Source: an uncultured bacterium (GTDB taxonomy: Bacteria; Bacillota; Clostridia; Oscillospirales; Ruminococcaceae). Taken from it: a stretch of 64,000 bases of DNA. The position numbers and the translations under genes are program-made. The stretch covers positions 1 to 64,000 of the forward strand of contig CAJMLV010000015.1 of assembly GCA_905214345.1 (NCBI GenBank). The letters run 5' to 3'. This document shows positions 1-8,478 of this stretch, in pieces. Within the stretch, counting starts at the first letter, position 1; every line of letters begins with the position of its first letter. The notes below the pieces were generated by a model. That model was given only the letters and a program-made list of their open reading frames with translations. It was not told the origin of the DNA and did no database searches.

Positions 1-1093
1 CAAGCAACAGGATATTCCGACCGCTCAGTTCCCGTTTCAGCTTGTCAATGGTACAGCTGTCATCAATTTCCGCATTGACGTACTGCAGATAGGTATTTTC
101 CAGCAAGTTGTAGTCATACCGCTTGCGGGGAACAGCTCCGATCTTGTTCAAAATATACCGGATATCACGGGAACGAATGCTGTTCTTCTTCTGCAGATAA
201 GCAATATTGTTGACATGGGCACCGTAACAGCCTGCCAGGAAATACGGCGTGTTGTATCCCCATTCGCAGCGGGAACGAATATTGGAGATATACACATCGA
301 TCAGATCAAGCAGTGCATCCATCTCATAGCTGTAATTCAACTTGCTGACCATATACTGCACGATCAGTTCCGTAGGAGTATTGCCTGCGCCGCGCCCCAT
401 GCCGGAGAGAGTAGCGTCCACCACAACTTCTCTCTTTCCGAAGGACATACGCAGGAACTCTTGGGACAAAGCGCTGGAAAGCTGCATGTTATTATGGGAA
501 TGGAAGCCAATTTTGGAGGTTTTGATCAAGTTGTGATCAATCAGGCTGAACACCCGCTGCAGATCCTCCGCATACATCGAACCAAACGTATCCACGATAG
601 AGAAGCAGTACGGCTCAATCTGGTTAATGTCTTCGATCAGATCGATCAGTTCCTGATCGGAATAGCCCAGCACATCAACCGGCTGCACAAAAAGCTTATA
701 TCCCTTGGCCTTTACAGTGCGGCAGAAATCCAACACACCTTTCCGTTCAGCCTTGAAAAAGCATGCCCGGACCGCATCCACCGAAGTGCCATCGCATTCA
801 TCCAGGTTTTCGGCCGAATAACGGCTGTAATCGGCGAGTACCGTAAACATCGGCGCAGAATCATTGCCTTTATATTTGCTGATAAAGCGGCGTGCTTCCT
901 GAGAATTCTTGAATACGGTTTTTCCTTCGCCAAAACCTTCATCCTGGAAAAATCCGACTTCAATCAGGTCCACATGCGACCGGACAAGGCCTTCAATAAT
1001 TCCTTCGATCACATCGTCGCCAAATTTTTTATCGATCAGATATGCGCCGTCACGCAAAGTGCAATCCAGAACCTGCGCATGATAAACTGCCAT
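1..1093 (-). CDS. HMGL-like (DRE-TIM) aldolase, 3' end off the window
   Basis: The reading frame starts at ATG 1091-1093, preceded by AAAGGAG at 8-nt spacing, and stays open to base 1, so the C-terminus is missing. The N-terminus contains CTLRDG, the catalytic metal-site motif of the HMG-CoA lyase / 4-hydroxy-2-oxovalerate aldolase / homocitrate synthase superfamily. Later comes GFHSHNNMQL with the HxH metal ligands, then a DATLSGMGRGAGNTPTE segment typical of the barrel end. Such enzymes make or break C-C bonds at 2-oxo acids using a divalent metal. Here it is in a surface-sugar operon with a CMP-sugar-type cytidylyltransferase 24 bp upstream, which suggests it shapes an acidic sugar or side-group precursor rather than acting in leucine or valerate metabolism. 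The substrate cannot be read from sequence. Confidence 0.85.
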   Translation of the reverse strand, partial: MAVYHAQVLDCTLRDGAYLIDKKFGDDVIEGIIEGLVRSHVDLIEVGFFQDEGFGEGKTVFKNSQEARRFISKYKGNDSAPMFTVLADYSRYSAENLDECDGTSVDAVRACFFKAERKGVLDFCRTVKAKGYKLFVQPVDVLGYSDQELIDLIEDINQIEPYCFSIVDTFGSMYAEDLQRVFSLIDHNLIKTSKIGFHSHNNMQLSSALSQEFLRMSFGKREVVVDATLSGMGRGAGNTPTELIVQYMVSKLNYSYEMDALLDLIDVYISNIRSRCEWGYNTPYFLAGCYGAHVNNIAYLQKKNSIRSRDIRYILNKIGAVPRKRYDYNLLENTYLQYVNAEIDDSCTIDKLKRELSGRNILLL

Positions 1094-1117
1094 TGATGGG
1101 TCTCCTTTTTCTGTGTT

Positions 1118-1804
1118 TCATTCTTTTGGGGATACATTTTTGCTGATGATTTCCTTGTAAATCGCATTGGCGATCAGGAAATCATCTGGATAATCAATAT
1201 CCACACACTCAACGCCGGACACTTCCACAAACTTGGGTTTGGCCGCAATCCGACGATGGCAAGTCAGAAATGCCTCTTTTGTAAAAACATATGCTGCCGA
1301 TACCTCATTATAGATCGGCGCCAGGTCCTGCGTACGAGGAACATTTTCCGCCGAAAAATTCATCGGCTTGTAGTCTGCCGTCCACAAAAGGCGCTGAATT
1401 TTCTCGCTTGTAACGGCAGAATCATACTGTCCGCTTTTGACTGCTTCCAAACACTGCTGAATATGTTCCGGCGTCACAAATGGCGCAGTGCAATGGCATA
1501 CCATGTAAATATCTGCATCCACATGTTTCATAAATTCTGTAATAATATCCTGCGGGGTCGCCTGCGCCGTATCCAGAAATTCGGGACGCTGGAGGAACTC
1601 AACACCTTCCGGCATATATTCCACAATTTCCCGGCTGCTGCAAAAAACATACAGCTCATCAATACCTTTTACCTTTTTTAGCTGACGCAGAAAAAAGGTC
1701 ACAAGAGGCGTTCCGTCGTAAAAAGCCTTGGTATTTTTTCCCGGAGCACGCTGGTTGTTCAACTTGACCGGTACAAAAGCAACTGTTTTCATAGTAGGCT
1801 TCAT
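1118..1804 (-). CDS. Acylneuraminate cytidylyltransferase-family protein (NeuA-like)
   Basis: A nucleotidyltransferase of about 228 residues. It opens with VAFVPVKLNNQRAPGKN, matching the nucleotide-binding N-terminus (IPARxGSKxxPGKN) of CMP-sialate and CMP-Kdo synthetases. It has TAPFVTPEHI near residue 115 and ends with DIDYPDDFLIA, the conserved DxD metal site of the family. It would activate an acidic or ulosonic sugar (or another acid) as a CMP derivative. The ATG at 1802-1804 overlaps the upstream RraA-like stop as ATGA, which supports translational coupling; an ATG 12 nt further in (1790-1792) is the alternative start and gives the classic short N-terminus. The first basic motif is not the canonical R-x-G-S, so the exact substrate is open. 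Confidence 0.85.
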   Translation of the reverse strand: MKPTMKTVAFVPVKLNNQRAPGKNTKAFYDGTPLVTFFLRQLKKVKGIDELYVFCSSREIVEYMPEGVEFLQRPEFLDTAQATPQDIITEFMKHVDADIYMVCHCTAPFVTPEHIQQCLEAVKSGQYDSAVTSEKIQRLLWTADYKPMNFSAENVPRTQDLAPIYNEVSAAYVFTKEAFLTCHRRIAAKPKFVEVSGVECVDIDYPDDFLIANAIYKEIISKNVSPKE

Positions 1805-2454
1805 TCCTTTTCCAAATACTTCTTCAGGCATACAGTATCGTATGTATCCCATTTGCGGTGGTCAATACATTCGAACCAGGTATCCTCCTGTGCCTCGATA
1901 TGATGCAATTTTTCCAGGAACTCTTCCGTAATTTTTTCTTTGGGGATAATTACAACACCGGTATCGTCGCAAACTGCCAACGCACCATCATATATTTCTT
2001 TCTTCTTTTCCACTTCTGCTCGTACCGCATCAGTCATAGGCACATCACGGTTAAAGCACCCCACCGGGTTAAAGCCTTTGCACCAGACAGGATAATTCTG
2101 TTTGATCAGATCATTGGCATCCCGCGCATTCCCCAGCATCACAATACCCACGGCCTCGCGGTAAAGAATGATAAATTTGCTGACCAGCTCTCCCACAAGG
2201 GCACGCTCATTGACAAAGATCCCATCCATAACGACAACTTCGCCTTCACGCACATCCCGCGCCTGCTCATGGATCGGCCAGTTACTCTCTGTATGTCCGT
2301 AAATGTAACGGACCGGCCCCACACAAAAATGTCCCCGGTTCACAGCGCTCACGCCTGCTACCGCACCGGTTTTTCCCAGGCAATCGGCAACTTCCGTTGT
2401 AGAAACACGGTTCCGCTTGATATATGCAACAATCTCAGACTGCAGATCACGCAT
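1801..2454 (-). CDS. RraA-like family protein (HMG/CHA-aldolase fold)
   Basis: About 217 residues, the usual RraA size. GNARDANDLI near residue 107 matches the GxxRD substrate-binding loop of RraA and 4-hydroxy-4-methyl-2-oxoglutarate aldolases, and a conserved Asp-rich segment DDTGVVIIP follows. The family includes true aldolases/oxaloacetate decarboxylases and RNase E inhibitors; as Clostridia of this kind generally lack an E. coli-type RNase E, an enzymatic role is the better guess. I chose ATG 2452-2454 because GAGGTG lies 6 nt upstream; a GTG two codons earlier is possible. It lies between an ATP-grasp ligase and a cytidylyltransferase in the same operon, pointing to a role in building an unusual sugar or acid substituent. 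Confidence 0.8.
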   Translation of the reverse strand: MRDLQSEIVAYIKRNRVSTTEVADCLGKTGAVAGVSAVNRGHFCVGPVRYIYGHTESNWPIHEQARDVREGEVVVMDGIFVNERALVGELVSKFIILYREAVGIVMLGNARDANDLIKQNYPVWCKGFNPVGCFNRDVPMTDAVRAEVEKKKEIYDGALAVCDDTGVVIIPKEKITEEFLEKLHHIEAQEDTWFECIDHRKWDTYDTVCLKKYLEKE

Positions 2455-2475
2455 AAACACACCTCATTTCTGAGC

Positions 2476-3669
2476 TCACCTTTCGTCGTAAACGATTTGG
2501 AGCTCTCCTTCAATTTTTTTCTGCAACTCCAGAAGTTCTTTTCTGGATTCAGCATATGCAATATAGTAGCCCTGTCTGCTCCGGTCATCGTGCATCGGCA
2601 GGATTTCTTGTCCTTCCTCAAAGCTCAAGCCAAAATCATCCACCCCGGGCATTGCACGGATCTTCTCCAAGCCCAGGACTTTTTTCACGCGCCCGGGTCG
2701 GAAAGACAGGAACTGCAGAACAGCGCATCGTTCCTGGCTCCAGTGCGGTTCCAGCGCTACATCCTGTCCCAATGCCATACGAATCAGCGCGGCATTGCTG
2801 TCCACACCGGACATGATCGGGACAATATCCGAAGAAATCTTGGTTCCACCACCGCGCGCAGCGATTTCGATCAAATAGAACTTCCCGTCCTGATACTTGT
2901 ACTCCGCATGAGTCAGACCGAACGGAAGCCCCATCGCCAAAACAAGTTCCCTGTTTGTACGGCGCAGAGCATCATAGTCAAAGCGGTCGTTTTTCATGCT
3001 GAAAAACAACCCGCTGGCAACATTGGGATTTTCAGCATAATGCTGCTTTTCCGAAACAGCCAAGACCATATATTCCTTATCGGTTTTGATACCGTCGACC
3101 GTAAATTCAGTTCCATCAATATACTCTTCTGCCAACACCGCTTTCTGCGAATGGGAGTACTGCATACTTTCAGGGAATTTTTCGCGCAGCTGCTCGAGAT
3201 TTTCTATAATAAACACGCCGCGGCTGGACTGGCTGTCCACAGGTTTGATAATCATACGGCCACGCTTATTCAAAAACGCCTCGGCCTGTTCGAGATCAAA
3301 ACACAAACAAAAATCCGGGCTTGCAAACCCATGTTGCTTGCAAAATTCCCGCATTTTGTATTTATTGGTAAAAAGTTCCGCCTTGCCTGTTCCGATTCCC
3401 GGCAAACCCAGTGTTTGGCAAATCGAGGCCACCGTCGGGACCGCAATATCGCTTTGGTCCGTGATAACCGCGTCCGGATGATGCTTTTCCGCATACGACA
3501 GGTTTGTCTGTACATCCAGAACATCCGCCGTTTCACAGGCATCCGCAAACCGGAATGCCGGAGAATCCGGATACAGATTGCTGCTGATGACATACAAGCC
3601 GAGTTCTTTTGCTTTGCGGGTGATGGGCACCTGCCAATCACCGCCGGCAATAATCATAAGCTTGTCCAT
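2476..3669 (-). CDS. ATP-grasp domain ligase
   Basis: A 397-residue protein. The N-terminal third (MIIAGGDWQVP..., then YVISSNLYPDSPA) is the Rossmann-like pre-ATP-grasp domain. The ATP-grasp fold follows: IIKPVDSQSSRGVF with the nucleotide-binding Lys, EEYIDGTEFTVDG hinge region, and FYLIEIAARGGGTKISSDIV with the metal-binding Glu and Arg. Family members join a carboxylate to an amine or other nucleophile through an acylphosphate. In this operon it could attach an amino acid or a carboxylic acid to a sugar. Spacing is 21 bp to the RraA-like gene and 14 bp from the upstream glycosyltransferase, so co-transcription is likely. It is not a recognisable carbamoyl-phosphate synthase or D-Ala ligase. 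Confidence 0.85.
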   Translation of the reverse strand: MDKLMIIAGGDWQVPITRKAKELGLYVISSNLYPDSPAFRFADACETADVLDVQTNLSYAEKHHPDAVITDQSDIAVPTVASICQTLGLPGIGTGKAELFTNKYKMREFCKQHGFASPDFCLCFDLEQAEAFLNKRGRMIIKPVDSQSSRGVFIIENLEQLREKFPESMQYSHSQKAVLAEEYIDGTEFTVDGIKTDKEYMVLAVSEKQHYAENPNVASGLFFSMKNDRFDYDALRRTNRELVLAMGLPFGLTHAEYKYQDGKFYLIEIAARGGGTKISSDIVPIMSGVDSNAALIRMALGQDVALEPHWSQERCAVLQFLSFRPGRVKKVLGLEKIRAMPGVDDFGLSFEEGQEILPMHDDRSRQGYYIAYAESRKELLELQKKIEGELQIVYDER

Positions 3670-3683
3670 AATGTGTTACCCTC

Positions 3684-4625
3684 TCACTTTTCAATGTTAA
3701 AACGCTCTTTAATGACATATTGCGGAGAGTTGTTCAGGCTGATGTAAATCCGGCCGATATATTCTCCCAAAAGCCCCACCGTAATCAGCTGCAGCCCGCC
3801 CAGGAACAGAATTGTTGCCATCAAAGAACTGTACCCGGAATCCACGGTAGGAACAAAAATTTTACGTCCGATGATAAAGAGCATCCACAAAAAGCCCATA
3901 CCGCCTACCAGCAGCCCGGCAATCGTTGCCACGCGCAGCGGCTTCACCGAGAAAGAGGTCATTTCATTGAGCATCAAACGGATAAGCTTATGCAGAGTAT
4001 AGCCGGAGCTGCCTTGTGCGCGGGCACGGTGGTGAACCTCCACATTGGCCACATTATGTGTTGCACGATAAAGCAGCCCACCCAAATACGGATAGGGATT
4101 TTTGTACCGAAGAACTTCCTCAATAACAAATCGGCGCGCAATAAAAAAGCTGTTGAAAACAATTTCTCTCGGCTTTTCCAGCAGGACACCATTGGTCCAC
4201 TCTCTTGCCCTTGTCCCCATCTGCCTGACCCAGGATCTTTTTACCGTCTCAATATATTTGGCAAAAACAAGATCATATCCTTCTTCCAACTTATCCACCA
4301 GCAGGAACAATTCATCAAGCGGAATCTGTCCGTCATCGTCCATGTTTACGATATAGTCACCGGAAGCCACCGAGAATCCGGCCATAACAGCGCTGTGCTG
4401 CCCGAAATTTCGGGAAAAGCTCAGCCCTTTTATATAACTCTTTTCCTGGCACATCTTCTCGATCACGTCGCGGGTATGATCCCGTGGTGAAGCATCATTG
4501 ACAAGGATCACTTCATAAGAGAACGCATCCGAACGGCTCGCCATTACTGTTTCGATTTCCTGAACGACCCCGGGCAAGGTCTTTTCCGAGCAGTAACAGG
4601 GGATTACAAAAGAGATTTTTTTCAT
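3684..4625 (-). CDS. GT2 glycosyltransferase, GtrB/DPM1-like with two C-terminal TM helices
   Basis: 313 residues. The N-terminal GT-A domain begins ISFVIPCYCSE and carries NMDDDGQIPLDEL near residue 97, the DDDxQ donor and metal site of polyisoprenyl-phosphate hexose synthases (GtrB, ArnC, DPM1). SRNFGQHSAVMAGF precedes it. The C-terminus has two hydrophobic segments (about 230-255 and 265-290) followed by LGEYIGRIYISLNNSPQYVIKE, a strong signature of the membrane-anchored GtrB group. It probably moves a sugar from a nucleotide donor to undecaprenyl phosphate for use outside the membrane. The next gene upstream encodes a large polytopic membrane protein that could be the cognate extracytoplasmic transferase. 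Confidence 0.9.
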   Translation of the reverse strand: MKKISFVIPCYCSEKTLPGVVQEIETVMASRSDAFSYEVILVNDASPRDHTRDVIEKMCQEKSYIKGLSFSRNFGQHSAVMAGFSVASGDYIVNMDDDGQIPLDELFLLVDKLEEGYDLVFAKYIETVKRSWVRQMGTRAREWTNGVLLEKPREIVFNSFFIARRFVIEEVLRYKNPYPYLGGLLYRATHNVANVEVHHRARAQGSSGYTLHKLIRLMLNEMTSFSVKPLRVATIAGLLVGGMGFLWMLFIIGRKIFVPTVDSGYSSLMATILFLGGLQLITVGLLGEYIGRIYISLNNSPQYVIKERFNIEK

Positions 4626-4643
4626 ATGTTCCTCGCTCTTTTC

Positions 4644-7079
4644 TTACTTCACCGGCACAAACTGGTAGATTGCAAAACCATACAGTTCTTCTCGGAGAAC
4701 TGCTTCCGCTTCGATATTATAGTGCTCTTTCAAAAATGTTTTCCACATTTCCAAGGAGAAGTTTCCTTTGACGCTGACCAGGTATACATTATCCTGCACA
4801 AGCTGACGCGCCGCCGAAGTGATTCCCAGGTCTTCCAGCTGGGCAAGCATGGACGGATGCTGAAGATCCCAGTTGCCACAGCGGAAAATATTGGCCCAGC
4901 CGCCACGGGGCAGCCCTTGCAGCGTACCATAGCCATGGATAAACGCAAACGGAATGTTACTGGTTGAATCCAGAATGAAAACATCATCCTCGCGTTCCGC
5001 AAGCGTCTCACACAGCAAGCGACCTTCCGGCTGAATATACTTTACACCCACATTGGGAAAATAAGTATCATTCCCGAGTAACAGCGCCAAAAAAACCAGA
5101 GCAATTCCTGCCGCCTTCAAAAGGACTCTCAACGGCTTTGTAGCTTTTTTAAGCAAGCCTCCCCCGCTACCATCCAGGCAATACAGCAAAGCGCCAATTG
5201 CAATCACAAACAGGCTGTTCTGCACCCAGGACGGAAAACGGCCTGTGTACAGAAAGTAAAACCCGCAGACATGAACACCGGCAAATATGAAAACATATCC
5301 CCAAACCGTTCTCTTTGACAAAAAGAACAACGCGAGCAGAGCCGTGATCAAGAACGGATAATAGAAAGTAAGCGATCCTTTTGTTATATGGAGATACGAA
5401 TGCCCCATACGGTAAAAATACTGCTCCATCGTTTCCTGCAGCAGATTCTGGTCCTCTTCCTGGCCATCCTCTGTTTTCTGAACGTCCGCAATAGCCGTTA
5501 ATGTTTCTTTGGAAAAGAACGCGTCGTTCAGCATACTGTAGGAGGGCATCTTGTAATCATTTTCCGACACATGATACTGCTGCAGTTCATCTTCGACCTG
5601 CTCATAGGGTACCTTCTCATAGTCGGTCACTTTTGCCCGGACCGAATTGAAGGACACATATTCCTGCATCTCTGCATCATAATGCTGAATTGCGTAGCTG
5701 TCCCATCCGTGAATGGCCATCACCGCCAGCAGCACCACGGCCATGCCAGAACCCGTGCGCAGCAGAAACGCCCGCGGGATTTGAAAACGCTTTTCTCCGG
5801 AAGAGAACTCACCCATGGCAATAACGAGCCAACATACACCGGCAAAAGGAAATGCCAGCCAGAAACACATATAGCGGAATGCAGCCCCTAATGCACACAA
5901 AATTGCTGCCACAAGGAAGCGCACCGTCAACGCCCGTTTTGAACGATTCTTATCGTACAGTGCGCTGACAAACAGAATGAGCCCTGCAAAAGAGGACAAC
6001 GCTGCACTTCTGGTATAATTCAATGTGTTGTAGAAGGTCGGTGCGCACATCAGCGGCATCAAAAAACCCGCAGTAATGGATATCCATGCCTTCTTTTCCC
6101 ACAGTACACAACTCAGCACCGCAAAGAAACTGAATGCCGCTACCATCTCAAAAACAGTCAGCCAATTCAGGGCAGGCAACACCCACTGCAACCCGTAAAT
6201 CAAAAGCGACAGCGGGTAGCCCAGCACCAGCACATACGGCGAAGCAAAGCCATTCAAACCAGAAAGCAATGCTCCAATCGTAAAATCATCGGTACCTTCG
6301 TTCGCAGGATAAGCCAAGCAACAGCTGATAACAAAAATCAGCAGATTGTACCCCACGCCCGATAAGAACGGATGCTTATAAATGACCGACAAAATCGTGC
6401 GGGCCAAACGTTTCGCTATTTTCCTGCAGAGCTGAAACGCACGTGCAACATACATATATGCCGCCAACAGTGCACCAGTGACACCCAGCAGGATCCCCAC
6501 GGCCAGGAACAAACCGTTCGGAGCCGCATAAGAATATGTAAAAGACAGAGCCTTGCTTTTCAGTTCCCGGACCGCCCAGGGACTTTGTTTACCATCAGCG
6601 GAATCTATAATATACACCGGAAAAGACCATTTGCTGCCAAGGCATTCAGAAAAATCCATGCGCAGCAGATATTCTCCGTCTGCCTCCAGCCCAATGTTGA
6701 ACTGTGCCACCAACATGGTGCCTTCAGCGTTACCACGGTAAGAAACTGTCGCTTTCTGAACAACCTCGCCAGTCTGTGCATCCACCAGGGCCATAGAAGG
6801 ATACCGAGGCATGAATACCCCTGACTCCGCAACAATCTCCACCGACGTCAAGGTCTTGGCTTCAGACGGAAGAGGTTGCTGCAAGACCACGCAATCCTCA
6901 GAAATCACATAATCTGCAGTCGTCTTTCCCTTGAAAACAGATTTGTTTTCCGGTAAAGAAAACGCAAGGAAGAACGACAAACCACACAAAAGGAAAACTG
7001 CCAAAACAGACAATTTCCAAGCGAGGCCATAGCTATCAGCATCATGCTTTTTTGTTGTCAGCTTTATGGCCTCCATCAT
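4644..7079 (-). CDS. Large polytopic membrane protein, possible extracytoplasmic glycosyltransferase
   Basis: 811 residues, two ATG codons in tandem at the start behind AAGGAAGG. One TM helix at about 25-43 is followed by a presumed outside beta-rich domain of around 140 residues (containing MDFSECLGSKWSFPVY), then a long array of hydrophobic helices from about residue 190 to 680, and a soluble C-terminal tail of about 120 residues. The topology resembles GT-C-type sugar or mannosyl transferases that use polyprenyl-phosphate donors, and the gene lies directly next to a GtrB-like donor-making enzyme. No firm family motif was recognised, so function is an inference from topology and neighbours. 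Confidence 0.75.
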   Translation of the reverse strand: MMEAIKLTTKKHDADSYGLAWKLSVLAVFLLCGLSFFLAFSLPENKSVFKGKTTADYVISEDCVVLQQPLPSEAKTLTSVEIVAESGVFMPRYPSMALVDAQTGEVVQKATVSYRGNAEGTMLVAQFNIGLEADGEYLLRMDFSECLGSKWSFPVYIIDSADGKQSPWAVRELKSKALSFTYSYAAPNGLFLAVGILLGVTGALLAAYMYVARAFQLCRKIAKRLARTILSVIYKHPFLSGVGYNLLIFVISCCLAYPANEGTDDFTIGALLSGLNGFASPYVLVLGYPLSLLIYGLQWVLPALNWLTVFEMVAAFSFFAVLSCVLWEKKAWISITAGFLMPLMCAPTFYNTLNYTRSAALSSFAGLILFVSALYDKNRSKRALTVRFLVAAILCALGAAFRYMCFWLAFPFAGVCWLVIAMGEFSSGEKRFQIPRAFLLRTGSGMAVVLLAVMAIHGWDSYAIQHYDAEMQEYVSFNSVRAKVTDYEKVPYEQVEDELQQYHVSENDYKMPSYSMLNDAFFSKETLTAIADVQKTEDGQEEDQNLLQETMEQYFYRMGHSYLHITKGSLTFYYPFLITALLALFFLSKRTVWGYVFIFAGVHVCGFYFLYTGRFPSWVQNSLFVIAIGALLYCLDGSGGGLLKKATKPLRVLLKAAGIALVFLALLLGNDTYFPNVGVKYIQPEGRLLCETLAEREDDVFILDSTSNIPFAFIHGYGTLQGLPRGGWANIFRCGNWDLQHPSMLAQLEDLGITSAARQLVQDNVYLVSVKGNFSLEMWKTFLKEHYNIEAEAVLREELYGFAIYQFVPVK

Positions 7080-7097
7080 AAGAATGTCCTTCCTTGC

Positions 7098-8231
7098 TTA
7101 GTTCTTTTCAAAGAACGAATAAACAGCGCCCGTAACCCGTTCAATATCTTCTGCACGCATCCCATAATACATGGGAAGGCGGCACAACCGCTCACTCTCA
7201 GCAGTTGTATACACATCTTCTCCGCTGAAGCGGCCAAATTTTTTGCCAGCCGGTGCACTATGTAGCGGAATATAATGGAATACGCACTGCACGCCACATT
7301 CTCTCATGTGGGAAATAAATGCCGATCGCTCCGACAGATCTTTCAACTTCACATAGAACATATGTGCGTTATGAACACATCCTTCCGGAATCACAGGAAT
7401 AGAAATGCGTCCCTCATTTTGGAGCGGTTCCAGTGCCGCATAATAAGCATTCCATGTATGAATGCGATCCTCATTGATTTCATCGGCCATCTGAAGCTGC
7501 GCCCACAGATATGCCGCATTCAGTTCACTGGGCAGATAACTGGAACCGTAGTCCACCCAGGTATACTTATCCACCTGTCCACGAAAATATTTAGAGCGAT
7601 TGGTTCCCTTTTCACGCAGGATTTCCGCTCTTTCGTTGTACTCGGGATCACGGATCAAAAGTGCTCCGCCTTCTCCCATGGAATAATTTTTGGTCTCATG
7701 GAAAGAGAAGCAGCCAAAATCACCGATGGTACCAAGAGCACGTCCCTTATAGGTACTCATAACTCCCTGTGCCGCATCTTCCACCACCTTCAGGTTATGG
7801 CGCCGGGCAATGTCCATAATGATGTCCATTTCACAGGCAACACCTGCATAATGCATCGCCACAATTACTTTTGTCTTTGGCGTGATAGCCTCTTCTATTT
7901 TTGTTTCATCGATATTCATTGTATCAGGTCGAACATCAACAAATACCAAACGAGCCCCCGCCAGCACGAACGCCGTTGCAGTGGAAGAGAAGGTATAACT
8001 TGGCAGAATAACCTCATCGCCAGGCTGAACATCACACAACAATGCCGCCATTTCCAGTGCAGTCGTCCCGCTTGTAGTAAGCAGCACTTTCTGCGCCCCA
8101 AAGCGCTGTTCCAACCATTGATTGCATTGTTTGGTAAATCGACCGTCTCCGCATATCTTATGTTCTTCGATTGCCGCACGAACACATTCAAGCTCGGTTC
8201 CCGTATACGGTGGAATGTTAAAAGGTATCAC
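7098..8231 (-). CDS. wecE: dTDP-4-amino-4,6-dideoxygalactose transaminase (WecE/RffA)
   Basis: A DegT/DnrJ/EryC1 PLP aminotransferase of about 377 residues. LLTTSGTTALEMAALL binds the cofactor phosphate, VVEDAAQGVMSTYKG gives the PLP-ring Asp, and FHETKNYSMGEGGAL carries the Schiff-base Lys, as in E. coli WecE. It should transfer an amino group from glutamate to a dTDP-4-keto-6-deoxyglucose-type sugar to form dTDP-Fuc4N. I prefer the GTG start at 8229-8231, because the product then begins MIPFNIPPYTGTE, like E. coli WecE (MIPFNAPP), and AGGAG lies 10 nt upstream; an in-frame ATG at 8247-8249 has AAGG directly against it, too close for a good ribosome site. First gene of the low-G+C operon. 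Confidence 0.92.
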   Translation of the reverse strand: MIPFNIPPYTGTELECVRAAIEEHKICGDGRFTKQCNQWLEQRFGAQKVLLTTSGTTALEMAALLCDVQPGDEVILPSYTFSSTATAFVLAGARLVFVDVRPDTMNIDETKIEEAITPKTKVIVAMHYAGVACEMDIIMDIARRHNLKVVEDAAQGVMSTYKGRALGTIGDFGCFSFHETKNYSMGEGGALLIRDPEYNERAEILREKGTNRSKYFRGQVDKYTWVDYGSSYLPSELNAAYLWAQLQMADEINEDRIHTWNAYYAALEPLQNEGRISIPVIPEGCVHNAHMFYVKLKDLSERSAFISHMRECGVQCVFHYIPLHSAPAGKKFGRFSGEDVYTTAESERLCRLPMYYGMRAEDIERVTGAVYSFFEKN

Positions 8232-8290
8232 CGTTCCTCGACTCCTCATCCTTCAAAGTTGCGATGATGCAAACATGCATTGTCGTTTAC

Positions 8291-8319
8291 ATTATATCTT
8301 TTTGGAGAAAGTACGTCAA
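8291..8319 (-). promoter_or_regulatory. SigmaA-type promoter of the wecE sugar operon
   Basis: Read on the minus strand: TTGACG, a 17-nt spacer, then TATAAT (8291-8296). Expected start near 8284, giving a leader of about 53 nt before the GTG start. The leader contains the repeated ATGCA element around 8272-8283 (ATGCAAACATGCAT on the plus strand), which might be an operator. The promoter lies inside the AT-rich segment that marks the edge of the cassette. Confidence 0.8.
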
Positions 8320-8417
8320 GTTTCGACGCTTCTTTCCCCCCTCACCTCCCCTTGCATTATTGAGAACATTTCCGTTTTATCGTATTTCACATTTTTATTT
8401 TTTTTTAAAAAAGTCAA

Positions 8418-8449
8418 CCGCCCCGGAAGGTCTCGGCCTTCCGGGGCGG
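8418..8449 (-). terminator. Rho-independent terminator after lysS
   Basis: A perfect 13-bp stem CCGCCCCGGAAGG / CCTTCCGGGGCGG with a 6-nt loop, about 30 nt past the lysS stop. On the minus strand it is followed by TTGACTTTTTT; the plus strand side has only TTTT. It separates the core gene series from the sugar operon. Confidence 0.8.
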
Positions 8450-8478
8450 TTTTATGCATCGTTCAGGGTATTGCGGGA

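Noticed and set aside
1858..3747. Plus-strand open frame of 629 codons in the left cassette
   Set aside because: Antisense to the RraA-like and ATP-grasp genes, which carry clear family motifs; no start signal.
8337..8355. Possible G-quadruplex in the leader side of the sugar operon (G-rich on the minus strand)
   Set aside because: Only two runs of four or more G and one GG; it lies upstream of the promoter and would not be in the transcript.
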